Shown: piece after piece, positions 37,012 through 45,908 of the stretch | Layout of the letters: each line of letters starts with the position of its first letter | How positions within the stretch are numbered: the stretch's first letter is position 1 | Notes under the pieces: model-generated | What the model was told of the DNA's origin: nothing | The model's input: only the letters and a program-made list of their open reading frames with translations | Database searches by the model: none | Assembly (NCBI RefSeq): GCF_900094885.1 | Contig: NZ_FMBL01000002.1 | Location: 194,697-258,696 of the forward strand | Source: Bifidobacterium commune | GTDB lineage: Bacteria; Actinomycetota; Actinomycetes; Actinomycetales; Bifidobacteriaceae | Direction: 5' to 3' | DNA: 64,000 bases | Program-made: the position numbers and the translations under genes

Positions 37012-37599
37012 CTGATTGGATACGCCAGGGTGAGCACCACGGAGAACGCTGATCTACAGATTGATGCGCCCAGGAAGGCCGGTTGCGAGAGGATCTACAC
37101 CGACCACGCCAGCGGCGCCAAAGCGCACAGACCGCAGCTCGACCGCATGATCGAATCGTTGCGTGAGAGTGACACGGTGGTGGTATGGAAGCTTGACAGG
37201 CCCGGACACGCAGCCTCCAGCACCTCGTGGCCATGCTGGATCGCTTCGGCGCCGCCGAACGGCTTCTGAACAGTCGGGAAACGAACGAAGATTCCCTCAA
37301 GCGACAGGAACGGGCCCTGAGCGAATCGTCGAACCGTGTCGCCATGAGCATGCAGGCCAAAACAGCAGCGGACACGCAGGCGCAGGAGAACCAGCCCGCA
37401 GCCCCCGAACCGTCCCAGCCAGCCCCGGCACCCGTCACACCGGCCCGCACCACCGGCACCCCTGCAGCAAAAGCAGGGCCACCGGAACGGCACGCCCGCT
37501 GCGCCATCGCAACCGGCGGCACCCTCGGCGCCACAGGGAGGCGGCGGATGGTACGTGCCGCCGTCGGGCAACGACAACACCTTGCCGAACCATCTCTGA
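37012..37599 (+). pseudogene. Serine-recombinase fragment joined to a coiled-coil-family remnant
   Basis: From 37012 the frame reads LIGYARVSTTENADLQIDAPRKAGCERIYTDHASGAKAHRPQLDRM...VVVWKLDR, the catalytic domain of a resolvase/invertase including the active-site Ser. The start codon is missing (TGA ACG CTG precedes) and a frameshift follows KLDR near 37205. The next frame gives HLVAMLDRFGAAE and then changes identity near 37262 to LLNSRETNEDSLKRQERAL...AADTQAQENQPAAPEP. This is like the coiled-coil-to-linker junction of the Cx6CPIG proteins. A second shift leads to a Pro/Gly-rich end (GGGGWYVPPSGND) and stop at 37597-37599. No recombinase DNA-binding domain remains. Confidence 0.6.
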
Positions 37600-37701
37600 C
37601 ACTGATGCCACAGACATTACACACCCCTTTAAAACCCTAACGAACCGTCGAAAAAGCAGACATGACAACACAAAGGGTCATGCCATAAAGACAATGTGGT
37701 G

Positions 37702-37769
37702 GATATGCGGGCCGTGATGGCTGTGGGGGAATTGGGAATTGAGAGAACCACACCCTCGGCCCGCATATC
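37702..37769. repeat. 13-bp perfect inverted repeat with 42-base spacer
   Basis: GATATGCGGGCCG (37702-37714) and its exact reverse complement (37757-37769). It lies in the gap 37600-37985 between the recombinase remnant and the adhesin, which holds no gene. The same gap has an 8-bp hairpin (CGCCGGCC...GGCCGGCG, about 37917-37944), possibly the adhesin terminator, and a short ATTC/ATTTC run near 37870-37892. The long repeat could be a terminator, a recombinase site or a mobile-element end. Confidence 0.55.
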
Positions 37770-37985
37770 ATCTCGGGACTGCCTGCCAGCAGCCCGTTCC
37801 CGCCGGAAAGAGAGAAAAACGGCGGGACGTCTAAAGGTGCGGGCGCGGCCGACGTGCACCGCACCCGCATTCATTCATTTCATTTCATTCAGTGCTTTCG
37901 CAAGCCCTGAGGAAATCGCCGGCCGCGACATGACGAGGCCGGCGACCCATGCGCTTTCCACGAAGGACGGCAACGGCGAGGACAC

Positions 37986-40900
37986 TCACCGTTCCTCCCC
38001 GCCGTCCGCATTCGGCGCGACGGCGTCGGAGCGACTACGCACGTACATCAGGCCGAAGCCGGCACCGGCAAGCAGCAAGGCCGCAAGCACAACCGCGAGC
38101 ACGGCCGAGCCGGTACGGGCGAGCATGGATGCGCGGGTGGCGTTCCAGTCGTCCTGGTTGCTTTCCACCTTGGTGTCGGCGCACAGCGTCCTGTCGCCGA
38201 CCCGCACACGCTTCATGCCGTCCGCAGGGGCCGGTTGCTGTGCGTTGTTCTTCTTGGACGCGTCGAACGGGTCGCCCGCAGGGACGGGGCATTCGACCAG
38301 CGGGGTGCCGGTGACCTTGGCGCGGTCGGTGTGGTGGCCGGTCACGCCTTTGAGGGTGCCGGTCACATCGACGTGCTCGCCCGGCCTGAGCACGAGCGTG
38401 TCCCAGTTGTCGGGGTATTTCAGGTCGGTCACGGTGCCGTCGCCCGCGATGGTGCGGTCCTCGAGCTTCAGGTCGCCGGCCTTGTACACCGCCCCCTGTC
38501 CGCCTTCGTTGTTGCTGGTGTTGGTGATGGTGAACACGATCGTGTCGCCGTCACGCCACAGCTTCTTGGCGTCCTTGGACTCGTCGCGGTCGCCGTCGGG
38601 CCATCCGCTGTCCCTGTCCCATTTCTCGATGTGCAGGCCCGGGGTCATGTCCGGCGTGCGGGTCCAGACGACGTTCGACTCGCTGTCCCTGTCGTTGATG
38701 GTTTCGGTGAACCTGTTCTCGTGCCGGTCGGTGACCTTCACGCGTTTGGCCTGCACGTAGGCGCGCCAGCCCTGCTCGTGCCCGTTGTCCGCCGACACGA
38801 GGGCGAGGTAGGCGGCAGTGGCCTCGATGTTCAGGGTGCCGTCGGAGGCGGCGTGCATGGCGAACATGTCGCCGCCCAGCTTCGAGGAGTCGAAACCGCT
38901 GCCGGCGATCCTCTCGCCCTTGCCAGCCACGACCTTGCCGTCGCGGTACAGGTCGCGCGCGGCGTACACGGCCCACTGGCCCGTGTACTGGTCGTACGCG
39001 GGGTCCAGCCTGTCCGCGATCCGCCACCTGTCGGTCTTGGGGTAGGCGCGGTTGGCGGGCAGCACGGAGCTGTCGAGCCGGTAGAGGAACACGTGGTCCC
39101 TGTAGATGCTCGTGCCGTCCACGCTTTCGCCGCCGACCTTGACGACCACGTCCTTTGCCGGGTTGATCGGTTTGAGCGGGTTGCTTACCTCGTTGGTGTC
39201 TTTGCGCACGGTGTTCTGCACCTGCGTGGCCTTGTTGCGCACCACGTACCCGTCGGTGACTTTGGCCACCGTGTAGGGCAGGGTTACATGGTACTTCTGC
39301 CCGAGCAGGGTCTGGTCGATGGCCGGGTCGTTCAGCGGGTCGTAGTCGTTCGATTCCGAGTAGGCCTTCAGGTCGGCCGGCTGGGGGTCGCCCTTGACGG
39401 TCTCGCCGGTGGCGGGCACCTTCGTGTCGACGCGTTTGGCGAATGCGTAGAGCACGCCGTCGCGCACCTGGATGTTGAACCGGCCCGTGTAGTCCCTGCC
39501 GTCGTCGCCGGTCACGCTCACGGCCGACGGGTCCACCTTGAGGTACCGCTCGTCGAAGTCGTCGACGATGCCGAGCCTCCAGACCTTGTAGGCCGGGTTG
39601 GACTGGGTGGCGTCCAGGTCGATGACGTAGTTGCCGGTGTCGCCCAGCAGCAGCGTCCTGCCGTCGATCGACACCTTCGGGTCGCCCTGTTTGGCGGACT
39701 GGTTGTCGTGCTTGGCGGGGTTGAGGCTCGGGGGGATGTTGAACACCTCGTTGCTGGGCGTCAGGCTGTTGTTCAGCGTCAGCACCCAGCGGTTGTTCAC
39801 CTTGTGGTCGGCGGGCGCGTCCTTCGCCACGGTGCCCTCGAAGCGCAGCTGCAACCTCGGGGCGCCGCCCGCCTGCCACTGGGCGATCAGCGTCGGGTCG
39901 GTGATGTTCGCCGCGACCATGTGCGCCTTGTCGTCCCATGTGGTCGTGTACTTGCTCTTGGGGACCGCATGGCCGGTGTTCAGGTCCATGATCTCCAGCG
40001 TCTGCTTGTCCACCTGAAGGTACCGGTCGTACCGGTCGGTCAGGGTCACCGTCTTGACCGGATAGGCGAGCGACGGCAGGTGCGGCTGGGTGTCGAGCTG
40101 GTACTCGACCTTCTGGCCCGGATAGACGGCCTTGCCGTCCACGCTGGACTGGTCGCCGCCCTGCGACGCCTCGCCCACCACGTCCTTTTTGGCCGGCGGC
40201 ACGTAGCCGCACACCTTCGGCTCGTTGGTCGCCGTCTTCCGGGTGTTGACGGTCTCGGAGCCGGCGTTGGTCAGGCCGGAGCCGTCGGGGTTCGTGCAGA
40301 ACGCCACCTCGTCGCCCGGCTCCTTGCCGAAGTCCTCGCGCACCTTCGCCGCGCCCTTGCCGTTCGCGTAGTCCACACCCATGGGCACCAGCATCGTCAC
40401 CTGCAACGGCGTGGCCATGCCCTTGAGCTTCGCCAGGTACGACGGCTTGGCCTTCGCGACCGCCTTGGACCCGTTGAGGCTGATGTCGAACTGGCCGGTC
40501 ACGTCACGGCCGGTATTGGCGATGTCATTGACGCTGGAACGTTCGTAATGGCCGTTGGCGCCCACCTGCGCGTCCGCCTCGTACACGCGCACGTCCGACG
40601 CCTTGGCCGCACCGACCAGATAGCCGGCCTTCGACCAGTCGTCCTCGAGCGAGAACACCGACGGGGCGTCGATCAGATGCGCGTCGACGGTGCCGTTGAC
40701 CACGCTGCCCACCGTGTCGCCGTCAAGGAACGTCATATCGTCGGCGCCCGTGGCGTTCGAATGCGTCGGATCCACCACGGCGAGCCATTTGCCCGAATCG
40801 TCCCGCCTCACCCAGCTCTTGTCGGGGGACGGCTTCCATGTCGGGAACGAACGCGACGGCGTATCCTGATCGGCGGTTTGGGCCGCGCCCTTCCAATGCA

Positions 40901-41885
40901 CGCGGGCCGTGTCGTCCACCTTCGAGGTGGAGGGGCCGTGCACCGTCACGTCCAGCGTCCAACGCCACGTATGGCCGTCCGGCAGACGGTCGCCGCCCTT
41001 CCACGTCGCGTGCGCGACGTCGCCGGCAGGGGCCGACCCGTCGGCGGTGTCGAACGCGAACCGGTCGGAGATGTCCCGGCCCGTCGTCACATCAAACACC
41101 TTCTGGTTCGACACCGTGTACGACTGGCCGTGCGCGTCGAACGAATCCGAGAAGGAGAACTCCCGCCCGTTGGTGCCCGTGCCGCTCGTGACGGTCGTCC
41201 GGTTCACCATCGCATCGGCCGACACACCCCTCTGCACATCCTTCGACGGAGGGGCCGGCGGCACATCCACCGGCGGCTCGTCCTGGCTCAGCACCACGAC
41301 GATAAGAGCCACGTTCCGTGAAGCCTCACGAGCCACAAGGGAATTAATGGTTGTTGAACCATCTGAAAAAGGTGAAGAAGTTAAATAGCTGACACCTCCA
41401 TGACTGTAGATTTTCCCCTGCGTTTCGGCGTTCCATGCCGTCGCCCACTGGTTTGAAGTGAAGCCTGCAGGATGGCCGGTGAAGCTGTTTCCGGCGGTCG
41501 GGGTGTATATCGCGCCAACGGACACGAGACGGCAATTCGCCTGCGCCGCCTGCCCTGGGTGCGACGCACCGTATCTCGCCTGGCATTCGCCGACGGCGCC
41601 GCTCATCGCCTGATTGATCGCGATGTCCGCATCGCCCCCTGTCACGGACATGCCCATGCCACGGAGCACATCGGTCACGAGCGCGTCACTCGGCGTCCCG
41701 AACGAATCCCGATACGTCCACTTGATGGCGCCTCTTCCGCCATTCGCACCGCCGGAACCACCGGAACCGGCACCTCCGTCGGCGTTGGCCATGCTCGGCG
41801 CAAGCATCGCCACGGCAGTCAGACCGACGACCGCACCGGCCAGCAGACGCCTGAAGACCCCGGCCCTTACATTGCTGAATCTCAT
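37986..41885 (-). CDS. Cell-wall-anchored adhesin with antigen I/II-like C-terminal domains and LARTG signal
   Basis: About 1299 residues. The signal peptide (1-35) is cut at ANA-DGG, followed by a Gly/Ser segment. The N-terminal region to about 220 has three Cys residues; a module with WKGGDRLPDGHTWRW follows at 290-375. Then come beta-rich domains. Those from about 560 on show repeated features of streptococcal antigen I/II C-terminal (SspB/SpaP C1-C3) adhesion domains: TLTDRYDRYLQVD, GIVDDFDERYLKVD, and NPAKDVVVKVGG...DSSVLPANRAYPKTDRW...YDQYTGQWAVYA. Such domains usually carry intramolecular Lys-Asn isopeptide bonds. The end has LARTG (1255-1259), a hydrophobic helix and basic residues, fitting class E sortase substrates. 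Role: adhesion to a host or partner surface (inferred). ATG 41885 follows GGAGGAG. Confidence 0.87.
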   Translation of the reverse strand: MRFSNVRAGVFRRLLAGAVVGLTAVAMLAPSMANADGGAGSGGSGGANGGRGAIKWTYRDSFGTPSDALVTDVLRGMGMSVTGGDADIAINQAMSGAVGECQARYGASHPGQAAQANCRLVSVGAIYTPTAGNSFTGHPAGFTSNQWATAWNAETQGKIYSHGGVSYLTSSPFSDGSTTINSLVAREASRNVALIVVVLSQDEPPVDVPPAPPSKDVQRGVSADAMVNRTTVTSGTGTNGREFSFSDSFDAHGQSYTVSNQKVFDVTTGRDISDRFAFDTADGSAPAGDVAHATWKGGDRLPDGHTWRWTLDVTVHGPSTSKVDDTARVHWKGAAQTADQDTPSRSFPTWKPSPDKSWVRRDDSGKWLAVVDPTHSNATGADDMTFLDGDTVGSVVNGTVDAHLIDAPSVFSLEDDWSKAGYLVGAAKASDVRVYEADAQVGANGHYERSSVNDIANTGRDVTGQFDISLNGSKAVAKAKPSYLAKLKGMATPLQVTMLVPMGVDYANGKGAAKVREDFGKEPGDEVAFCTNPDGSGLTNAGSETVNTRKTATNEPKVCGYVPPAKKDVVGEASQGGDQSSVDGKAVYPGQKVEYQLDTQPHLPSLAYPVKTVTLTDRYDRYLQVDKQTLEIMDLNTGHAVPKSKYTTTWDDKAHMVAANITDPTLIAQWQAGGAPRLQLRFEGTVAKDAPADHKVNNRWVLTLNNSLTPSNEVFNIPPSLNPAKHDNQSAKQGDPKVSIDGRTLLLGDTGNYVIDLDATQSNPAYKVWRLGIVDDFDERYLKVDPSAVSVTGDDGRDYTGRFNIQVRDGVLYAFAKRVDTKVPATGETVKGDPQPADLKAYSESNDYDPLNDPAIDQTLLGQKYHVTLPYTVAKVTDGYVVRNKATQVQNTVRKDTNEVSNPLKPINPAKDVVVKVGGESVDGTSIYRDHVFLYRLDSSVLPANRAYPKTDRWRIADRLDPAYDQYTGQWAVYAARDLYRDGKVVAGKGERIAGSGFDSSKLGGDMFAMHAASDGTLNIEATAAYLALVSADNGHEQGWRAYVQAKRVKVTDRHENRFTETINDRDSESNVVWTRTPDMTPGLHIEKWDRDSGWPDGDRDESKDAKKLWRDGDTIVFTITNTSNNEGGQGAVYKAGDLKLEDRTIAGDGTVTDLKYPDNWDTLVLRPGEHVDVTGTLKGVTGHHTDRAKVTGTPLVECPVPAGDPFDASKKNNAQQPAPADGMKRVRVGDRTLCADTKVESNQDDWNATRASMLARTGSAVLAVVLAALLLAGAGFGLMYVRSRSDAVAPNADGGEER

Positions 41886-41916
41886 TACTATTCTCCTCCA
41901 ATTCGGATAGGATGGA

Positions 41917-41945
41917 GGAAGAGCACCCCCAAAGGGTCCTCTTCC
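41917..41945 (-). promoter_or_regulatory. Hairpin between coiled-coil gene and adhesin gene
   Basis: GGAAGAG / CTCTTCC (41917-41923, 41939-41945) with four further inner pairs after one mismatch. On the minus strand it lies about 30 bases before the adhesin ATG and leaves its GGAGGAG ribosome site free. It may act as a partial terminator setting the ratio of the two products. Confidence 0.5.
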
Positions 41946-42015
41946 AAAAAATTGGAGTCGAATCCCCCGCCCTATCCGCCAAGATCAGCAGCGGGGGAAA
42001 CGACAAATCTCTTAA

Positions 42016-43137
42016 TCAACCAATAGGACAAAATCCTTGATGATTCACACAGCCCGGAATAGGTGCTGAGGGGGTCAGATCAAATCCTGAATTGCCTGAT
42101 GAATCCGACGGCGATGAGCCGCCAGAAGGTGCAGACGGCCTCGGCGACGGGGCCGATGGACGGGACGACCGGCCGCCGGAACCCGACGACGGGGCCGAAG
42201 GACGCGGTGCACGCGAACCACGACCGGAACCCGGCTGCGCACCCGACGACGAACCCTGACGGGAGGCACGGGACGACTCCGCCGCCTGCGCCTGAGCCTG
42301 CGCCGCAGCAGCGGCCTGGGCGTCCGCGTCGGCCTTCGCCCGCACACTCGCGTTCACACCATCCGCCGCACCGTCCAACGACTGCACCGCCGCCTGAAGA
42401 TCGGCAAGCCTCGCATCCTTGGAACCCAACAGGCCACCGGCCGCATCAAGCTGCTGCGACAGCGCCGTGCGGGTCGCATCATCGGCGACATTGCCCGCCG
42501 ACGACTCCAACAGACCCCGGTACTCCCCCACCTTGCCCGACAACGAACCCCTCGCGTCAGACAACGCCTTCGCATCCCGGCTACCCAACACAGCCTTCGC
42601 CGCCGAATCCAGACCGGCACGCGCACCACGCAGGGAATCCGGCCGCGATGCGGCCTCACGCTCACGATCGCGCGCGGCACGACGAGAGGAAGCATCACAC
42701 GAAGGAACACCCTGCCCGCGCAAACGGCCCCACTCCTTGTCGGCACGCTGCAACGCGTCCCACGTCCCCGCATCGGCGACACCATCCCTGCCGACACCCA
42801 ACGCCTCAACGACATCCTTGCCGTCCTTCGCGTCCCTCAACTTCGAAAACGACGCCGCATGCTCGCGACAACCCGACAACGCCGCATCCCTCTCATGCGT
42901 ATTCCACGCGAAACCGCCACCGGCAGCCAACACGATCACAAGAGCGGCCGCACCCACAGCGACCAACGTCGAACGACGATGCCAGAACACGGGCCTTGCC
43001 TCTGTCGACGCAACGTCATCCAACGCAGCGTCATCCGAGAGGAGATCGGCCTCTGTCGCATCCGAGCGCATCTTATCCGCAGTGCCGCTCTCTTCGTCTG
43101 TGACATCGAGATGTTTCACTTTCTTATCGTCATCCAT
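42016..43137 (-). CDS. Membrane-anchored coiled-coil protein with C-terminal Cx6CPIG tip (copy B)
   Basis: About 373 residues. An acidic N-terminus (1-50) lies inside, one membrane helix spans about 57-77, and an extracytoplasmic helical region rich in Ala, Asp, Arg and Ser covers 80-285. A Ser/Arg/Pro/Gly linker follows, and the end is GCVNHQGFCPIG. Copy A shares the ALS/DDATRTALS block, the NASVRAKADADAQAAAAAQ block and the C-terminal CPIG. The two spaced Cys could form a disulphide or a thiol attachment point outside the cell. ATG 43137 follows GGAAGTGAG. The intact adhesin gene begins 130 bases downstream, and a 323-base gap with DnaA-box-like sites lies upstream. No known family was recognised. 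Confidence 0.8.
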   Translation of the reverse strand: MDDDKKVKHLDVTDEESGTADKMRSDATEADLLSDDAALDDVASTEARPVFWHRRSTLVAVGAAALVIVLAAGGGFAWNTHERDAALSGCREHAASFSKLRDAKDGKDVVEALGVGRDGVADAGTWDALQRADKEWGRLRGQGVPSCDASSRRAARDREREAASRPDSLRGARAGLDSAAKAVLGSRDAKALSDARGSLSGKVGEYRGLLESSAGNVADDATRTALSQQLDAAGGLLGSKDARLADLQAAVQSLDGAADGVNASVRAKADADAQAAAAAQAQAQAAESSRASRQGSSSGAQPGSGRGSRAPRPSAPSSGSGGRSSRPSAPSPRPSAPSGGSSPSDSSGNSGFDLTPSAPIPGCVNHQGFCPIG

Positions 43138-43250
43138 GAGTTCTCACTTCCCTGACTTTCTGAATCAGTAATGCCATACTCTCATAATGTAATGGATGTT
43201 CGAGTTCTTTCCGACCGCTGTGGTCGAACGGTTGACAAAACCTGCCATGC

Positions 43251-43381
43251 TGTGGGCAACAATGTCCACTTTGTCCACATTTCACCGCTTTCAAAGCACA
43301 ACCCGAACAAGCCTCCACAGGTTTGTTGACAATTTCAGGATCCACAATCCAGTTATCCACATCAAGCAGCGTTCGTCCACA
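43251..43381 (+). promoter_or_regulatory. Cluster of TCCACA / DnaA-box-like sites upstream of glgE
   Basis: Five TCCACA hexamers on one strand in about 110 bases (at 43274, 43314, 43341, 43356 and 43376). They include a perfect DnaA box TTATCCACA (43353-43361) and the actinobacterial variant TTGTCCACA (43271-43279). TTGCCCACA is on the other strand (43251-43259). The surrounding gap (43138-43460) has no gene. It is not proposed as oriC, because dnaA, dnaN and rpmH are not here; a DnaA-titrating or DnaA-regulated promoter is possible. Confidence 0.5.
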
Positions 43382-43460
43382 GGTCACCAAAACCTCAGTT
43401 TTCCCTTTACAATGAGAATTACAGAGCACTTCACGGACATCGACGACAAGGCGGAACACC

Positions 43461-45614
43461 ATGACAGCCAGCACCAGCAACCACACATTCGACGAACCCG
43501 CCACACCCAGCATCCCCATCTCCCGACCAGACCAGTTCGGTCGCGTGGTCATAATGTCTGCCACTCCATCCGAACCATCAGGCATGTTTCCGGCCCGCAT
43601 AGAGGTTGGTGAACCGTTCACCGTCACCGCACAGATTTTCATCGAAGGCCGCGTACATACCGGCGCCACAGCGATATTGCGAGACCAGCACGGCATCGAG
43701 CGTCAATGCGTCGCCATGGACTGCATCAACCCCGGTCTTGATCTCTGGAAGACCTACTTGCAGGCCGGAAAACCCAGTAATTTCAAGCCTTGGGATACTG
43801 ATTACACCGAAGTTCGTCGTGAATTGGGAGAATGGAGCGTCACGCTCGAAGGCTGGGAGGACACGTACGCCTCATGGCTTGACGACGCCCGCATCAAAGT
43901 CAAGGTCGGCGACGATATCGACAACGTCCTAATCTCAGGCTCGCAGCTGCTCACCCGCTGGTCGCAGCATGACGATGCGCACCTCGAAGCACACCAGCAA
44001 GCTACGCTACGCGAGGCTGCACAGTGCCTTGCCGACACCTCACTAGCACCCGAAGAACGTCTCAACGCCGCCGATAATCCAACCATCAGCACACTGCACG
44101 AGACCAATCCACTTCGCGACGGCCTCACCACGAGTGTCCCGCAACGTTTCCGCGTCGAACGCCCGGCATCGAGCTTCAGTGCCTGGTACCAGTTCTTCCC
44201 GCGCTCAGAAGGCGCCTACCGTAACCCCGAAACCCGCGATATCATTCAAGGCACGCTGGCCACCTCGTTCGCAGGGCTTGATCGCGCAAAGGCCGAAGGC
44301 TTCGACGTCGTGTATCTTCCGCCAATCTGTCCCATCGGTGTCACCAACCGCAAAGGCCGCAACAATACGTTGGTCGCGCAACAAGGCGACCCCGGCTCCC
44401 CGTTCGGCATCGGTTCGTCGCTGGGCGGGCATGATACCGTTGACCCGTTGCTGGGCAGCATGGAAGACTTCAAAGCATTCTGCGACTACGCACACAAACT
44501 GGGTCTGGAGATTGCACTGGATTTTGCACTGCAATGCTCTCCCGATCACCCGTGGGTCAAGCAGCATCCGGGCTGGTTCCGTCACAAACCCGACGGTACC
44601 ATCGCCTTTGCCGAGAACCCGCCAAAAAAGTATCAGGACATCTATCCCATCGATTTCAACATCGACATGCCCGGCATCGAACACGAAACCGAACGGGTCA
44701 TGAACCTGTGGATCGAGTCCGGCGTGACCATATTCCGCGTCGACAACCCACATACCAAGCCGGTGCGCTTCTGGCAGGACGTCATCGAAAAAGTGCAGCG
44801 CAACCACCCGGAAATCCTCTTCTTAGCCGAAGCTTTCACCAGACCCGCCGTCATGCGAGCGCTGAGCTTTGCCGGTTTCACGCAGTCGCACAGCTATTTC
44901 CCCTGGCGCAACACCAAGGACGAAGTTGCCGAGTACCTGCAAACCACGAACAGCGACGAGGCCTATTACCAGCACAACACGTTCTGGCCGACCACCCCGG
45001 ACATCCTCACGGATTATCTGCGCGACAACGGTCCGCAAGGTCACAAGGTGCGCGCTGTCCTCGCAGCGATGGGATCGCCCTCATGGGGCATCTACAACGG
45101 TTACGAGTTGGTTGAAAACCGCCAGCAGGAAGGCCGCGAGGAACAGGCCGACAACGAGAAATACGAAATCAAGGTGCGAGATTGGAGCAAGACCGACGAG
45201 TACGGCATCGCGACACTACTCACCGAACTCAACCGCATCAGGCGCTCTCACCCCGCCTGTCGCAGCTACCACGATCTGACGATGCTGTGGACCAGCGACC
45301 CGAACGTTGTGGCCTTCGCACGGCACATTCCGTCGAATCTTTGTCACACAGACACAGGAGCGACACCGGAAGACAACACCAAGGTCTACGGCGACACCCT
45401 CATCACCGTGGTCAATCTTGATTGCCAATCTGCGCATACTTCGGAAGTCAACTTCGATCCGGCACTGCTCGGGCTGCCTCGCGATCGAGTATTCAGCGTC
45501 CACGACGAACTTGGTGGCGAAGAGTTCACTTGGTCCAGCAACAATAAAGTCACCCTCGACCCAAGCAAACGTGCAGCCTACATTTTCAGGGTTTCCGGAC
45601 CGGGGGAACAGTAG
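43461..45614 (+). CDS. glgE: Alpha-1,4-glucan:maltose-1-phosphate maltosyltransferase
   Basis: Transfers maltosyl units from maltose 1-phosphate to the non-reducing end of alpha-glucan, a route to glycogen. About 717 residues, GH13_3. An N-terminal beta-sandwich dimer domain (about 40-150) and helical insert precede the catalytic barrel. RVERPASSFSAWYQFFPRSEGAYRNP and GFDVVYLPPICPIGVTNRKGRNN are GlgE-specific. The nucleophile Asp lies in TIFRVDNPHTKP, the acid/base Glu in FLAEAFTRP, and the C-terminal beta domain ends the protein. ATG 43461 has an AAGGCGGAA ribosome site. The usual partners treS and pep2/mak are not in the window. Confidence 0.95.
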   Translation: MTASTSNHTFDEPATPSIPISRPDQFGRVVIMSATPSEPSGMFPARIEVGEPFTVTAQIFIEGRVHTGATAILRDQHGIERQCVAMDCINPGLDLWKTYLQAGKPSNFKPWDTDYTEVRRELGEWSVTLEGWEDTYASWLDDARIKVKVGDDIDNVLISGSQLLTRWSQHDDAHLEAHQQATLREAAQCLADTSLAPEERLNAADNPTISTLHETNPLRDGLTTSVPQRFRVERPASSFSAWYQFFPRSEGAYRNPETRDIIQGTLATSFAGLDRAKAEGFDVVYLPPICPIGVTNRKGRNNTLVAQQGDPGSPFGIGSSLGGHDTVDPLLGSMEDFKAFCDYAHKLGLEIALDFALQCSPDHPWVKQHPGWFRHKPDGTIAFAENPPKKYQDIYPIDFNIDMPGIEHETERVMNLWIESGVTIFRVDNPHTKPVRFWQDVIEKVQRNHPEILFLAEAFTRPAVMRALSFAGFTQSHSYFPWRNTKDEVAEYLQTTNSDEAYYQHNTFWPTTPDILTDYLRDNGPQGHKVRAVLAAMGSPSWGIYNGYELVENRQQEGREEQADNEKYEIKVRDWSKTDEYGIATLLTELNRIRRSHPACRSYHDLTMLWTSDPNVVAFARHIPSNLCHTDTGATPEDNTKVYGDTLITVVNLDCQSAHTSEVNFDPALLGLPRDRVFSVHDELGGEEFTWSSNNKVTLDPSKRAAYIFRVSGPGEQ

Positions 45615-45908
45615 GAAAACAGGAAGCAGCAACAGCCTGCATTGACACAGACTGGATGAACAATAGCCAAACAAACGGCCCTGGCGGTCGCGGACATCAA
45701 AGTCCGCGAATCAAGCTCCGACACCGACGACCGATCAGGTAATGTGCATAGCAAGTCAGCACAGGCAGTCCGGCAGATACAGCCAACGCAATGACCGCCC
45801 AGCAGACTGCCGAGCCATAGCGATCTACGGACCTACTATGGGCGGGTATCTGCGCTAGACTTGGCAACGCAACCAACCGTATGCGCGATGTAAGTTAAAG
45901 GAGCAAAC

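Noticed and set aside
38235..41321. A 1028-codon open frame on the plus strand, antisense to the adhesin
   Set aside because: The translated product is monotonous (His/Val/Arg/Gly-rich) without motif, signal or ribosome site. Long antisense frames are expected opposite G+C-rich genes with strong third-position bias; the minus-strand frame has a signal peptide, domains and a sorting signal.
43251..43381. Chromosomal replication origin
   Set aside because: DnaA-box-like sites are present, but there is no AT-rich unwinding element and no dnaA, dnaN, rpmH or gyrase genes around. Neighbours are glgE and a surface protein.
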